The position numbers were made by a program, and so were the translations under genes. A stretch of DNA of 64,000 nucleotides, taken from the NCBI GenBank assembly GCA_037893225.1, contig JAZGUH010000529.1:496001-560000 (forward strand), in the 5' to 3' direction. The notes beneath the pieces were generated by a model that saw only the letters and a list, made by a program, of their open reading frames with translations, made no database searches and was not told the DNA's origin. Positions 1 through 9,740 of the stretch are shown here, piece after piece; the first letter of the stretch is position 1, and each line of letters opens with the position of its first letter. The DNA comes from Hippasteria phrygiana. Lineage: Eukaryota > Echinodermata > Asteroidea > Valvatida > Goniasteridae.

Positions 1-243
1 ATTACTCCTACACCCAAACCCGGAGGTAACTTGAAAGATTGGATAAGTAATCATTAAACAAATTTGGCCAATTTGCTAAAAAAGATTGGAGGTAAGTTAT
101 TAGCCGCTTTACCTGGTATTTTGGGTAGTATCGCGAGTTGGTTGTTTAATCTATTAAGTAAGTCGATAGGTTGGTTGGCGGAACACGTGTGGGCGTTATT
201 GATCAGCATCGGTACTTTGATTCTCGTATACATGCAAAAATAA
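1..243 (+). pseudogene. Partial ORF for a small membrane-active-looking protein, frameshifted
   Basis: The frame open from base 1 runs Pro/Gly-rich and ends at a TAA at 55-57. A different frame, open from 58, runs to the TAA at 241-243 and reads as a hydrophobic, Trp-rich stretch (LPGILGSIASW, then GWLAEHVWALLISIGTLIL) with a short polar end. The two parts look like one protein broken by a one-base shift near 50-57. The pattern of an amphipathic helix followed by a membrane helix recalls small proteins encoded by Polinton-like or adintovirus-like elements, but this is recalled similarity, not a search result. The 5' end lies outside the window. It could instead be an unrelated transposon accessory ORF. 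The next ORF starts 39 bases downstream on the same strand. Confidence 0.45.
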
Positions 244-282
244 ATAAAATAATAAGTCATATAAAATATACGACTTTGTAAA

Positions 283-912
283 ATGGCCGCAGAATCTATT
301 AACCCTAAATTGTCCGATGTTCCGAGGGATGATATACAAACTACTTCAGTCTTTAGGTTAAATAAAATCGAACGAGTGCAAAAAGAGATAGCCGCCGAGA
401 GAGATAAGAGAGAACGGTTGCACAAAAAGTATAATAAAATTATTACCTGTTTATCTAACGCAGAGACCGTTATAGAATGTTTCGGAGCCGTGTCTGGCAC
501 CATAGGCATAGCCAGCGTTGTCGGTGTCATTAGTATACCTATAGGCGTGGTGCTAGAAGGCGTAGCTATAGGATGCGTGGGTGTAAGTTTAGTATTAAAA
601 CGATTTAGGAAAAAGTTTAGAGGTAAAGCCAAGAAACACGACGAAATTAGAGTAGTAGCCGAAACAAAATTAAATACGATAAATGAATTAGTGTCTCAGG
701 CCGTAGACGATGGCGATGTAAGTCACGAAGAATTTGCTTTGATTAACGACGAATTAAAAAAGTTTTACGGAATGAAAGAAGCCATTAGAACTCAAACGAA
801 AGCTAGAGAAGAGTCCGATAGAAATCAAAAAGAAATAGACGATGAGGTCGAAAAGAAAGTTGTCGAGAGAATGAAGAAAGAAAAAAAATCTTATCGCAAA
901 ACTTTAAATTAG
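283..912 (+). CDS. Hypothetical protein with hydrophobic hairpin between charged helices
   Basis: This is an uninterrupted 209-codon ORF with an ATG in an AAATGG context, directly downstream of the preceding small ORF and on the same strand. Residues about 24-55 are highly charged and helical, likely coiled coil. Residues about 57-105 are a long Gly/Val/Ile-rich hydrophobic segment (SGTIGIASVVGVISIPIGVV) that could form a membrane hairpin. It is followed by a basic patch (KRFRKKFRGKAKK) and a long charged helical tail. There are no recognisable catalytic motifs. The compact intron-less layout, A+T-rich codons and closely spaced ORFs differ from the rest of the window and suggest an integrated viral or Polinton-like element. 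I do not recognise a named family and assign no function. Confidence 0.55.
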   Translation: MAAESINPKLSDVPRDDIQTTSVFRLNKIERVQKEIAAERDKRERLHKKYNKIITCLSNAETVIECFGAVSGTIGIASVVGVISIPIGVVLEGVAIGCVGVSLVLKRFRKKFRGKAKKHDEIRVVAETKLNTINELVSQAVDDGDVSHEEFALINDELKKFYGMKEAIRTQTKAREESDRNQKEIDDEVEKKVVERMKKEKKSYRKTLN

Positions 913-1058
913 AAATATGTAAAGAGTATAATGATACGCCCTACGAGCGTAGCTACGCGAGTACGAGTGGTGAGCCGCCTAATTATGAGAGTTTACAGCT
1001 TAGGCCTAGCGCTCCTTGCGAAGAATAGAGTACGTAGATCTACATACGCGCGTATGAC

Positions 1059-1110
1059 AAAAAATAACCCCCATCTCTACTACACTCAGTGGAGATGGGG
1101 GTTATTTTTT
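1059..1110. terminator. Perfect 19-bp stem-loop, possible transcript end or hairpin
   Basis: The arms 1059-1077 and 1092-1110 are perfectly complementary (AAAAAATAACCCCCATCTC and its reverse complement), separated by a 14-base loop. The stem has a C/G-rich core flanked by an A run on one side and a T run on the other, so it looks like a bidirectional intrinsic-terminator shape. It lies about 150 bp after the 283-912 ORF. A terminator role is inference; it could instead be a structural hairpin of an integrated element. Confidence 0.55.
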
Positions 1111-1202
1111 ACTTATAACAAATGAAATTAATTACGTAAAATAGTATGTGTGTAAACAACTAAAAACTCTTTTTCATTTTATGATTTTGAAGATTTTTTG
1201 CT

Positions 1203-1232
1203 AATTTTGCTGTATATCTATACAGCAAAATT
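1203..1232. repeat. 14-bp near-perfect palindrome
   Basis: AATTTTGCTGTATA at 1203-1216 is followed after two bases by its exact reverse complement at 1219-1232. A related half-site (CTACAGCAAAATTG) recurs near 1312-1326, about 100 bp away. It could be a protein-binding site or an element end. From here to about 2400 I see no gene or recognisable repeat. Confidence 0.5.
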
Positions 1233-2402
1233 TAGAGAAATTTAGATTAATTTTTAGACGATTTTTAGACGATTTTGGAATTTCAAAATTTCTAAAAATT
1301 TGGTGTATATACCTACAGCAAAATTGGGGAGATTTTTGAAATCTGGAATTTGTGATAGAATCGGCATCTCCTATACTACTATGGGGTTTGGCTATATTAA
1401 AGGAAGAATAGGAAACACAAAGCATTGTCCTCGCGAGTATAGGTAAGTACGACTGGGTGTACATGTATTGCATTACAACTGAAGGATAAAGAAACTGCAA
1501 TGATATAATTGTTGTCCTCCAAGGGAGGTCTTTTGTCAAAAATGGTCCTCGGAAGTACAAATGTGTACTTAGTCTATGTGAGAATTTTTATAGAGAAAAG
1601 AAAGCCTTGTCCTCAGTTGTACAGTAAAACAGGACTGTGTGGCCAGCAATGATTTTACCGCTGATGTCACAGAAAGACAGGATTTGTTTGTGGGTAGGGT
1701 AAGGTTTGCAACTACACTAGTCAGTGGCAGTCGCTCTCAGCCCCATGACCAGTACCAAATGAAAGATCAATCTTTCAATTTGTTCAATCTTTCAATGTGT
1801 CTTTTTTTACAGCATTAAAGTTAAACCTCCAGTTAAATATATTTCCAAGTACTTTCCGTGCATAACTGGGGGAGGTGAGTTGATCTCACCAATGGTGGAA
1901 GTTACCCCGCCCTGGTCTATAGGTCTGAAAATTAGGATAATTTCTTTGATATCTATTGAAGATTTGTCCTCTATTTAAACTTGGACCCCAGGAAAACCGT
2001 ATGGGTGGCAATTTGTTTTACAGTGGTAGGTGAACAAGACATTTTTGTGGCCGAATAATTTCAGCTTTACATACATAGCTTTCAGGTAACTATTGTATTT
2101 TCTTAATGCAGCTTAAAATCTGTTTTCCCTTCTATTTTATCCTATTTTTTTAGGGCTGGCAACCTGAAATGTGGCCAACCCCACCACCTCTATTGTAGCC
2201 CTTAGCCTGGGGTGGCTTTTAGCTTTGTATTGGGGGACTATCCTTAGTCAAGGATTGGGCCTGCAAATAGCTTTCAAACCGTAAGTCACATTAGCAGCAA
2301 CAATTTTTCAAACGGGTAACTCTCCTGCTGTATAACTATCATAACCTGTCAAAAAAAAAAACCCACTTTCTCTCCCATAGCTTTCATACAGGCTGTTCAT
2401 TA

Positions 2403-2690
2403 TTATTTATTATTATTATTAATTCTTTCTGGTAATGAAACCAAGGATTCCTCAAAAGCGCCCTGGGCACTGTAGCTCGAAAGCCTGAAGAAACCTGTAG
2501 AGAGAAGACAATGAGAAGAAGTTACAGTTTTAGAGGTGGGAGGAAAACCCCAGAAGAATATTCTTGGGAAAACCCACGGAATCAGGTAGGGACTGAAAAC
2601 CCAATCCACATGTGGACCAGGGCAGGAATTGAACCCGGGCCACAGCGGTGAAAGGCGGGGACAGTAACCACTGCGCCAACCTGTTCACCA
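2403..2690 (-). mobile_element. tRNA-derived SINE
   Basis: Read on the minus strand, the element starts near 2690 with a tRNA-like A box (TGGCGCAGTGGTTACTG) and a B box (GGTTCAATTCC). It continues through a body found again at 20.25-20.97 kb and ends at 2403-2420 in an (AAT)n-type tail. Pol III boxes in the right order and spacing plus the simple 3' tail identify a SINE. The (AAT)n tail resembles the 3' end of the CR1-like LINE at 7671, which could supply its reverse transcriptase; that link is inference. Confidence 0.8.
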
Positions 2691-3092
2691 ACTAACAGAA
2701 CCCCTAATGGATTAAACAACACAACTATCATAACCTATTGAAGGGGTTTGATAGATAGGGTGACAATGAATACTGCTACAACTTGCCTAGCAGCCATCAG
2801 GATGATGGCTTTGTTTTTGCTGGGATATGCATGGTTGAACCTTTTGTGCATTCTATGGGCATTTCTCAAAATATGGCTTCGGCTTGGGCTTTGGCTTTGT
2901 CTCCAGCTATTCCCCTGTCCCAATGCTAATCTGAAGCCTTGAATACATAAACAAACAGGCGCTGGATTAAAACATAAGACTTTGGGATGTACATGTAGCC
3001 AAAAACAGTTTCCCAGATCTTGCCAAATCTGGGGACATAAAATTACGCTAAGCCAACGCCCAAGCTGATGCAAAGGTTTGAGAAATGCTTTT

Positions 3093-3615
3093 AGGCCCGA
3101 AGTCCATTTAGGGCCGGTCTGCATACCGGCTCCCGGTATCAGACCGGTTTAAACCACGCCCAGTATTATACCCCTCCCACCATGGTACAAGTCTACTTGC
3201 TCGTCAGTATTTCAAAGCCACCTTAATGAATAGACTTGCGGTTCAGCTGGGCTAGCCTGCTGTCTGATGGCCCTGCAGAGTGTTTACAATAGGGAGTTTA
3301 TTGACTGATGTAGGTGATTACTGAAGTGTGAATACTGCGTGGTCAGATCTGTCCAGTGGCAAACTCTTTGAAACTTAGCAAACATTTAGGGCCTTTTGTT
3401 AACCCCTGGAAGATTATTATCGGATTAAAGTCACCCCATTGTCTGCATTTAGAAGAAGTTCACCAGCCCAGGAACTGGACACAGGGACTCCCAAACAGGG
3501 CCAGCCTTCCAGTAGAGGCTCGGACTGTATCCAACCCGGTTTGGGAGGAATAAAATTAACCGGTTTGCATACCGGGAGCCGGTATACATACCGGCCCTAT
3601 TTGCACTTGGGGCCT
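3093..3615. mobile_element. MITE with ACCGGCTCCCGGTAT-containing inverted ends
   Basis: The left end (AGGCCCGAAGTCC, then AGGGCCGGT and ACCGGCTCCCGGTAT) is mirrored at the right end (ATACCGGGAGCCGGTAT, then CCGGCCCTA and GGGGCCT). The inverted ends are about 50 bp and imperfect. The roughly 420 bp interior has no coding signal. The target duplication is uncertain (possibly TTA). This is a non-autonomous DNA transposon of unknown superfamily. Confidence 0.6.
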
Positions 3616-3738
3616 TACCAGCACTGACCCACCATGTCACTCAAGGCATGAAACCATCAGTTAACAAAACTGCCACAGCCTACGAATTGTACCACCACTT
3701 GATAGATTTTGATAGATTTGAAGCTCTGTTTTGGCACA

Positions 3739-3760
3739 GGGGGGGGGGGGGGGGGGGGGG
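3739..3760 (+). repeat. 22-base poly(G) run
   Basis: This is an uninterrupted G22 tract on the plus strand, 28 bases inside the intron following the BBS4 exon at 3789-3918 (C tract in the transcript). Similar runs occur at 29999-30022, 52995-53014, 54968-55005 and 56000-56031. Length is likely unreliable in any assembly. Confidence 0.9.
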
Positions 3761-3788
3761 TCAATGCATGACAGAGTATGAATGTCAC

Positions 3789-3918
3789 CTCGGGATCCAG
3801 GTCGACAGCTCCTGTTTCCTTCAGTTTCTGCACGCACTGCTCAAAGGCACTGAAATACTTCGCAGCTCCTTTGTGATCACCAGAATTGTACAGAAACAGG
3901 GAGTAGTTCAAAAGAATG
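3789..3918 (-). CDS. BBS4: BBS4 exon: TPR segment near the C-terminal part
   Basis: The minus-strand translation ILLNYSLFLYNSGDHKGA, then KYFSAFEQCVQKLKETGA and DLDPE, matches the BBS4 TPR region that in human reads LNYAVLLYNQGEKKNA. The donor is GAG|GTGACA at 3788. The acceptor I favour is TGTGAG|C, using 3918 as first base, because the previous exon ends in two bases (CC) and this restores Pro-Ile-Leu-Leu-Asn-Tyr in frame. The nearer GAAAAG|ATG acceptor would add seven bases and break the frame. BBS4 is a BBSome subunit, a coat complex that moves membrane proteins in and out of cilia. The exon is 130 nt and ends in phase 0. The following C-terminal exons were not recognised between here and base 1. 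Confidence 0.85.
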
Positions 3919-4506
3919 CTCACATCTTTTCAAAAAAAAAAAAAACAACCAACATTCAAATGTGACCCACTCTACAAAAAAGGGTATTATGTCATGCTAT
4001 GCAAATCCACACTCAGGGCTGTTCTATGTAAAGAGGATGAAAAAAACCTTCATATATTTTGATAATTTATTTTTAGAAATGTTAATATTGATGAATAAAG
4101 AGGAAAATAACAAATGCTGGTAGAAATTATGCTTTATCTCATTTCTTTCCCTTTGCTTTGTTTATTAAAAGGGCTATATCTCTAAACGCACTTCTGTTAA
4201 ATTGGAAAATATGAGTAGGCAAATGTCAAGATACATGTTTGTATCCAGACAAAACAAAATGCCACAGGGTTCAAACCTACACCAAATTACAGCTTTATAG
4301 GATGTGACAAATTCAAGTTTGTATATAACTCATTTTTAAAATGTTGAGACACAATACTGGTCACAAATACAGTTTCATTTGTACCCTCTGTGTGCGTTCA
4401 ATAAAAAGAGGACGAGCTTCTTGAAAAGTGCTTTGTTGAAAAATCGCAAAGACCGAATTGAGTGAGAAAAGTGTCCTAGTTTAATTTGATAGCCAAACTA
4501 GTTTAA

Positions 4507-4937
4507 AGGTAGTGTACACGATTGGTAATCCTCCATTTTTTTTTGCTGAATTATTACGAAATTCCTTACTAGACCAAGTTAATAGTAGTCTCAACCATCC
4601 TGTGAAATGATGGCACCAGGTGTGCTGTCGTCAAGAAAAGTGGAAATTTATAAAACTGCCCTGTAGCCTTTAGTTAAGGCGCGCGTGGCTACCCTGACGA
4701 GTGGCTTGCCCAGGACATGCTGGCATTTGGGCCGTGTCACGCAACCAAGTAGCCACGCGCGCTTTGACTTAAGACTATCACGGTTGAAAACGAGCGCCGT
4801 TTTTCTCTCGGTTTTTCCGCCATCCAACAACGCAAAACTTTGAACAGGTCAGTGGAACGATATTTCCTATAAAATACTAACCCCCAAATCCGCCCATTTC
4901 TGAAAATTGCAACAATGACTAATCATGTACACTACTT
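4507..4937. mobile_element. MITE with TTAA target duplication
   Basis: The ends AGGTAGTGTACACGATTGG and its imperfect reverse complement (CTAATCATGTACACTACTT) are flanked on both sides by TTAA (4503-4506 and 4938-4941). TTAA duplications are typical of piggyBac and Kolobok superfamilies. There is no coding capacity. A 148 bp relative lies at 21817-21964. Confidence 0.75.
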
Positions 4938-5008
4938 TTAACAAATTAAAAACCAACTGACAATGTTAACAGATCAGGGTACTGTCTAAACAAAGACTTC
5001 AAAACTGT

Positions 5009-5475
5009 AATAACAAAGAGGGGGACGGGAGGGATGGTTTGGTCCAAATTATCGCTGTAACAACCAATAAAATTCATCCAATATAATTATAAAAATACCT
5101 ATCCCAGGGGTGAGATTGGCCAAAAATGAAAAATCTACGGAAAATACACAAAAAAATCCATGAAGACCCCAGATCAACATGTAGGTTGTTTTTGCCTGAA
5201 GGCACCCCCTTAAAATACCCATTTTTATTGGTCTATATCCATTTTTACAGGTAAAAATACCTTTTTGAAAATACCTCGGCGGGAATTCCAGATTGCAAAA
5301 AAAAAATTCATTCAACATTCTGAAATCCTGACAAAAAATCCTGAAATCAGGAAAAATCCTGACAAAATCTCACCCCTGCTGGAATAACAAAGAGGGGGAC
5401 GGGTGGGGTAGTTTGGTCCAAATTACCGCAGTAACAACCAAGCAAACATCACCCAATATAATCAGAAAAATACTT
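5009..5475. repeat. Direct repeat pair of about 90 bp flanking a small MITE
   Basis: A segment beginning ATAACAAAGAGGGGGACGG at about 5009-5100 is repeated at about 5383-5475 in the same orientation. Between them sits the 5105-5378 inverted-ended element. The arrangement could be a long duplication created on insertion or a solo pair of a larger element. No gene is visible. Confidence 0.55.
5105..5378. mobile_element. Short MITE with CAGGGGTGAGAT ends
   Basis: It starts CAGGGGTGAGATT and ends AATCTCACCCCTG, an inverted pair around an A-rich interior with runs such as AAAATCCTGA. A second copy lies at 14920-15193. The target duplication is not clear in either copy. The superfamily is unknown. 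Confidence 0.65.
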
Positions 5476-5745
5476 TTCTTTTAATTTTTGTGTGCGTTTT
5501 CATGTTTCCCAAGACTGTGTCAACATTCATAGGACAACCACTCATTTGTAAGATTTACCACAGGTCATACCTTATTTATGAGAGGCATTATCTCCACTCC
5601 GACAAACATGGTCTATGTTCATATAACCATGCAGGCATGCAAATTATGTCCTGTCCAATTTCTTTCCTAAATATACAGAACCCAAGTGCCAGGTACCAGT
5701 GTTGGAGCAAAGGCATGACTCTCAAGACTCTCAAGGCCCCAAGAC

Positions 5746-6030
5746 TCTCAAGGCTTCCACCGCCAAGGCTTCCACCGCCAAGGCTTCCACCGCCAAGGCT
5801 TCCACCGCCAAGGCTTCCACCGCCAAGGCTTCCACCGCCAAGGCTTCCACCGCCAAGGCGACCACCGCCAAGGCGACCACCGCCAAGGCTTCCACCGCCA
5901 AGGCGACCACCGCCAAGGCGACCACCGCCAAGGCGACCACCGCCAAGGCGACCACCGCCAAGGCGACCACCGCCACGGCGACCACTTCCACCCTCAAGGC
6001 GAAGGCTTCCACCCTCAAGGCGAAGGCTTC
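5746..6030. repeat. 15-bp minisatellite (AAGGCTTCCACCGCC)
   Basis: About 19 head-to-tail copies of a 15-base unit alternate between AAGGCTTCCACCGCC and AAGGCGACCACCGCC, becoming degenerate to about 6190. All frames are open because the unit is a multiple of three and has no stop, so the long ORFs here on both strands are by-products, not genes. Confidence 0.9.
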
Positions 6031-6199
6031 CACCCCCAAGGCCCCAAGGACGAGGCTTCCACCCCCAAGGCGAAGGCTTCCACCCTCAAGGCGAAGGCTT
6101 CCACCCCCAAGGCCCCAAGGACGAGGCTTCCACCCCCAAGGCCCCAAGGACGAGGCTTCCACCCCCAAGGCCCCAAGGACGAGGCTTCCACCCTCAAGG

Positions 6200-6392
6200 C
6201 CCAAGCCAAGGCCCAAGCCAAGGCCCAAGCCAAGGCCCAAGCCAAGGCCCAAGCCAAGGCCCAAGCCAAGGCCCAAGCCAAGGCCCAAGCCAAGGCCCAA
6301 GCCAAGGCCCAAGCCAAGGCCCAAGCCAAGGCCCAAGCCAAGGCCCAAGCCAAGGCCCAAGCCAAGGCCCAAGCCAAGGCCCAAGCCAAGGC
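6200..6392. repeat. 12-bp minisatellite (CAAGGCCCAAGC)
   Basis: About 16 near-perfect copies of CAAGGCCCAAGC are directly adjacent to the 15-bp array and share the AAGGC core, suggesting one array evolved from the other. The segment after it (6395-6470) carries inverted pieces of the same motif (GGGCCTTGG). No gene is implied. Confidence 0.9.
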
Positions 6393-6499
6393 TCTATTTT
6401 GTATAGGGCCTTGGTCTGGGCCTTGAGAGTTAAAGCCTTGGCCTTAGGGCCTCGAGGGTGGAAGTCCTTTTAACAGGAGTGGTTTATCTTCAGTGTGAT

Positions 6500-6790
6500 T
6501 AACTTGTGACGGCGACATAATTATCTCATGGCCACAATTTGATAACTCGTTGCTGCAACTTATTTATCTCAAGGCCGCGAATTAAAGAGATAATTACCTC
6601 CGTGAAAAATGAGAGAGAGAGAAAGACACACATCTGAAAGAGAGATGAGCTACCTTGAAAGATAAATTCACAACTTGCAAAGAGAAATGCAGTGCTGTGA
6701 AAGAGAAATAGGGCTTCCGCACCAATACATGTAGCTAAAAGAAATTCATATTTAGAAACCACTATCTGGACACTCAGACTTCAGGATTGC
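6500..6790. other. Degenerate non-coding repeat, no gene seen
   Basis: This segment contains TTATCTC and GGCCAC-type motifs typical of short dispersed palindromic repeats, followed by purine-rich GAGAGAGAG sequence. No splice-flanked coding segment is visible. Confidence 0.3.
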
Positions 6791-6828
6791 CAACACGAAG
6801 GGAAACTAGGGTGCCTTTCACGACTTAC

Positions 6829-6898
6829 GGCTCAAGCTGAGCAGCCTGCTCATATGCCTGCTTGGCATTGTCTGTGTCATCAAGGTGCGTCAAGGCAA
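6829..6898 (-). CDS. BBS4: BBS4 exon (ALTHLDDTDNAKQAYEQAAQLE)
   Basis: This 70-nt minus-strand exon has acceptor TTTACAG|TT and donor CC|GTAAGT. With the G left by the preceding exon it reads V-ALTHLDDTDNAKQAYEQAAQLE-P, matching human BBS4 [23 protein letters not shown]. The entry phase (one base carried in) and exit phase (two bases carried out) agree with the remnant exon ending at 15343 and with the exon beginning at 3918. The segment is one TPR helix pair. Confidence 0.88.
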
Positions 6899-7034
6899 CT
6901 GTAAATCAAAACAAAAATAAAAACCATTAAAAGTGAACAAAATATTTCAATTTCACAAATTCAGTCAATGAAAATTACAATATCATGATGTTAAACTAAG
7001 AAAGACATTAAATCTGCACCCCAAAAAATGGGTA

Positions 7035-7525
7035 CAGTGGAACGCCGCTATAATGAACATCACGGGATCCACAGATTTTGTTCGTTATAGCGATCGTTCG
7101 TTTCAGCGATTTTCTGCCAAATGCCCATATTTCAATATGGCGTCCGTTCTTTTAAATAGCGCCCTCTTGCGTCGTATTTGAAGTGCACCCTCTTTTGACC
7201 ATTGTACCAAACTACTGCCCATTCATCTTGGCAGCACGTCACCCCTGCACGCCCTGGCGGTTGCTTTAGGACGACTTCGAACATGTGCCGCCCATTGAAT
7301 CAATTACATGTTCATACTTTTTAAGCTTACCGAATTCTAAAGCAACAGTTGGCTTTTCCCTTTTTTATTCCTTGGGGAAATAATAGCCACCTGTCACTCT
7401 TCAACATAAAGCTGCAGCCTTCCGTTGTTCGGTAAGTTTTGTTCACAAAATTTGGGAGCCAAGGATGGTGTTCGTTATAGCCGAATGATTGGTATAGCGG
7501 TGTTCGTTATAGCGGCGTTCCACTG
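7035..7525. mobile_element. pogo/Tc1-mariner-like MITE with TA duplication
   Basis: The left end CAGTGGAACGCCGCTATAA is mirrored exactly by TTATAGCGGCGTTCCACTG at the right, each flanked by TA (7033-7034, 7526-7527). The inner ends repeat GTTCGTTATAGCG motifs. CAGTGGAAC-type ends with TA duplication are characteristic of pogo-related elements. It is non-coding, 491 bp. Confidence 0.85.
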
Positions 7526-7670
7526 TACATGTACATGTACATGTACTATGATTTTTTCACTTTTGTGCCCTGGTTCCAATCATGCTTCTTGAACTAAGAA
7601 AAACAAAACACTTTTCAGAAGCAATGGGAAAAGCCCAGTCAACAGTTAGTCCAGGGAAGGGACTAAGAGG

Positions 7671-9640
7671 TAATAATAATAATAATTTATTTATTTTGCG
7701 CAGAAACCATAAACATGTTCTAATGCGCATTACAGTTAATTATGTATTAGAAATTAAAAATTTAACATTAATCTTAAAAATAATTACATTACATATACTT
7801 AAACTACAAAAATGAAAAGCCTACATCTAAAATATACCAATAATAACAATTCAGTCTTATTCAAATGCCTTTTAAAAAATAAATGTCTTAAGCTTAGTCT
7901 TAAAAACTGGAAGGGACTGAACTGACCGAACCTCGGCTGGTAGTTGGTTCCACAAAGTGGGAGCGGCTTGTGCAAATGCACGGTCCCCCATAGTTTTTTG
8001 CATTCTTCCAGATGGATGATCTAAAAGGAACCGACCATTAGACCGAAGGGAATAGTTGGATTTAATTTTAACTTTTAACATATCGATAATGTATAGGAGC
8101 AAGATCATGAAGCACCTTAAAAGTTAAAAGAAGGATTTTAAACTGAATGCGGAATTGTATAGGCAACCAATGTAATTGATGTAGTAGTGGTGTGACATGG
8201 CTCCACGATGGTTTACTACAAACAAGCCTTGCAGCAACATTCTGAACTCGTTGAAGTTTAACTAATTGTGAATTTGGTAGACCATAATATAAGCTATTAC
8301 AATAATCAAGACGACTGGTTATGAATGCATGAACTAAAGTAATGAATGCATCTCTCGACAAGTATTTCCTAATTCTAATATTATGAATGTGATAAAAAGA
8401 AGTGGAGCATGTGGTGGTAATCTGTTTATTCATACTCAGTTTAGGGTCGAACCAGCAACCTAAGTTACGAACTTGTAATGATGGTAATATAGTACAATCT
8501 CCCACGTTGATACCAGGTATAGTCAATTTAGATAATTGTTGTTGACTACCAATAATGATAAATTCAGTTTTGGAATCATTTATCATGAGTTTATCTTGTA
8601 GCATCCATTGCCGTATGTCCCTTATGCAGTTTTCCATAGCAGTCAAAGACTGTTCTTGATTGTCCGAGTTACAAGGTTTAAATGACAGATATAACTGTGT
8701 GTCATCAGCGTAACAGTGAGTGTCAGGAAGATGTTGTTCTACTATGTCGAATAATTTAGATGAGTAAATACTAAAAAGGAGTGGCCCCAAACATGATCCT
8801 TGCGGAACTCCACAATTCAAGTTAAAACTATTAGACAATTCCCCATTCAATAAAACACGTTGACTTCTACCAGTTAGATAAGATTTAAACCAGTTTAAAG
8901 CTACACCAGAGATTCCAATTATAAACTGAAGACGTTTCAGTAAAATGTTATGATCCACTGTATCGAAAGCAGCGCTAAGATCTACAAGTAAAGTAACATG
9001 TTGATTATTCATTTTCATTAAAATATCATTCTTCACTTTAAGCAAAGCAGTTTCAGTACTGTGATTTTTTCTATAAGCTGACTGAAGCAGTGGATACAAT
9101 GAATTAACAATCATGTGATCATGAATCTGTTCATACACAGCTCTTTCAGTTAACTTGGATATATACTGGAGATTACTAACAGGCCGAAAATTCGGATAAT
9201 TTGTAGAATCTAAATTACTCTCCTTCAAATCAGTTGCGAATATGCCTGTTTCTAAAGACAGGTTTATAATCCTGGTAATAACAGGCAGAAGAACATCCAA
9301 ACAATTAACAACAAGCTGAGTGGGTATGGGGTCTAAAGAACATGATTTTTTTTTGCCTTTTTCAATAAGACTCCTCACATGGTGCTCAGTAAGTGATACA
9401 AATCGGTCAAACGTCGCATATGTCTGCCCAGGTGCATTAGATGCAATATTATCAGCCACAGATTGTAAATTACCAGAACCAAGTTTTGCGTGAATGTCAG
9501 TTATCTTTTGAATGAAAAACTGACCCTTGGCATTAGCTAAATAATTGGGATTGCTTGAGTTGGGTTTAGCAATATTAGCCTGTGGTTTAAGAAGTTTATT
9601 AACATCATTAAAAAGATGTTTAGAGTTGCAATCAAGATAG
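7671..9640 (-). mobile_element. CR1-like LINE, 3' part (interrupted by another LINE)
   Basis: This holds the reverse transcriptase region, the C-terminal domain, and a (TAA)n 3' tail at 7671-7685 as read on the minus strand. Its 5' part resumes at about 13850-14255 beyond the inserted plus-strand LINE. The protein frame just before the junction (YLDCNSKHLFNDVNKLL) continues the frame found on the far side (NYKTHRNHTAYMMNRARQ), so the two pieces belonged to one element. Confidence 0.85.
8068..9459 (-). pseudogene. CR1-like LINE reverse transcriptase ORF
   Basis: The 463-codon ORF carries the standard non-LTR RT motifs in order: LKESNLD...NFRPVSNLQYISKLTERAVY, SAYRKNHSTETALLKVKNDI, VDLSAAFDTVDHNILL, GVPQGSCLGPLLFSIY and HCYADDTQLYLS (catalytic YADD). 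It then has LGCWFDPKLSMNKQI and SRLDYCNSLYYGLP. A frameshift near 8085-8100 separates it from the conserved C-terminal end (GDRAFAQAAPTLWNQLPAEV at about 7930-8000). The frame continues upstream of the first ATG to the insertion junction at about 9640. The copy is dead by frameshift and by LINE insertion. Confidence 0.9.
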
Positions 9641-9740
9641 AGGGCGCCCTTTGTGGACTGCAGGTGGTGGATTTATTTTTCTTCGTTTGTTATTTTTAAA
9701 ATCCATTTAAATCCACCATTTTGTCATCGATCTTCTCATT

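Noticed and set aside
931..1125. 64-codon ORF (MIRPTSVATRV...) after the 283-912 ORF
   Set aside because: It reads through the perfect hairpin and has no domain-like pattern; composition looks non-coding.
2735..3124. 129-codon minus ORF as a possible C-terminal BBS4 exon
   Set aside because: No match to the expected EMAQKLGAALQVGEALVW region, and it overlaps the MITE at 3093.
5490..6473. 327-codon plus ORF and several long antisense ORFs rich in Pro-Arg, Ala-Lys or Gly-Leu
   Set aside because: They are translations of the 15-bp and 12-bp minisatellites; units divisible by three without stops open every frame.
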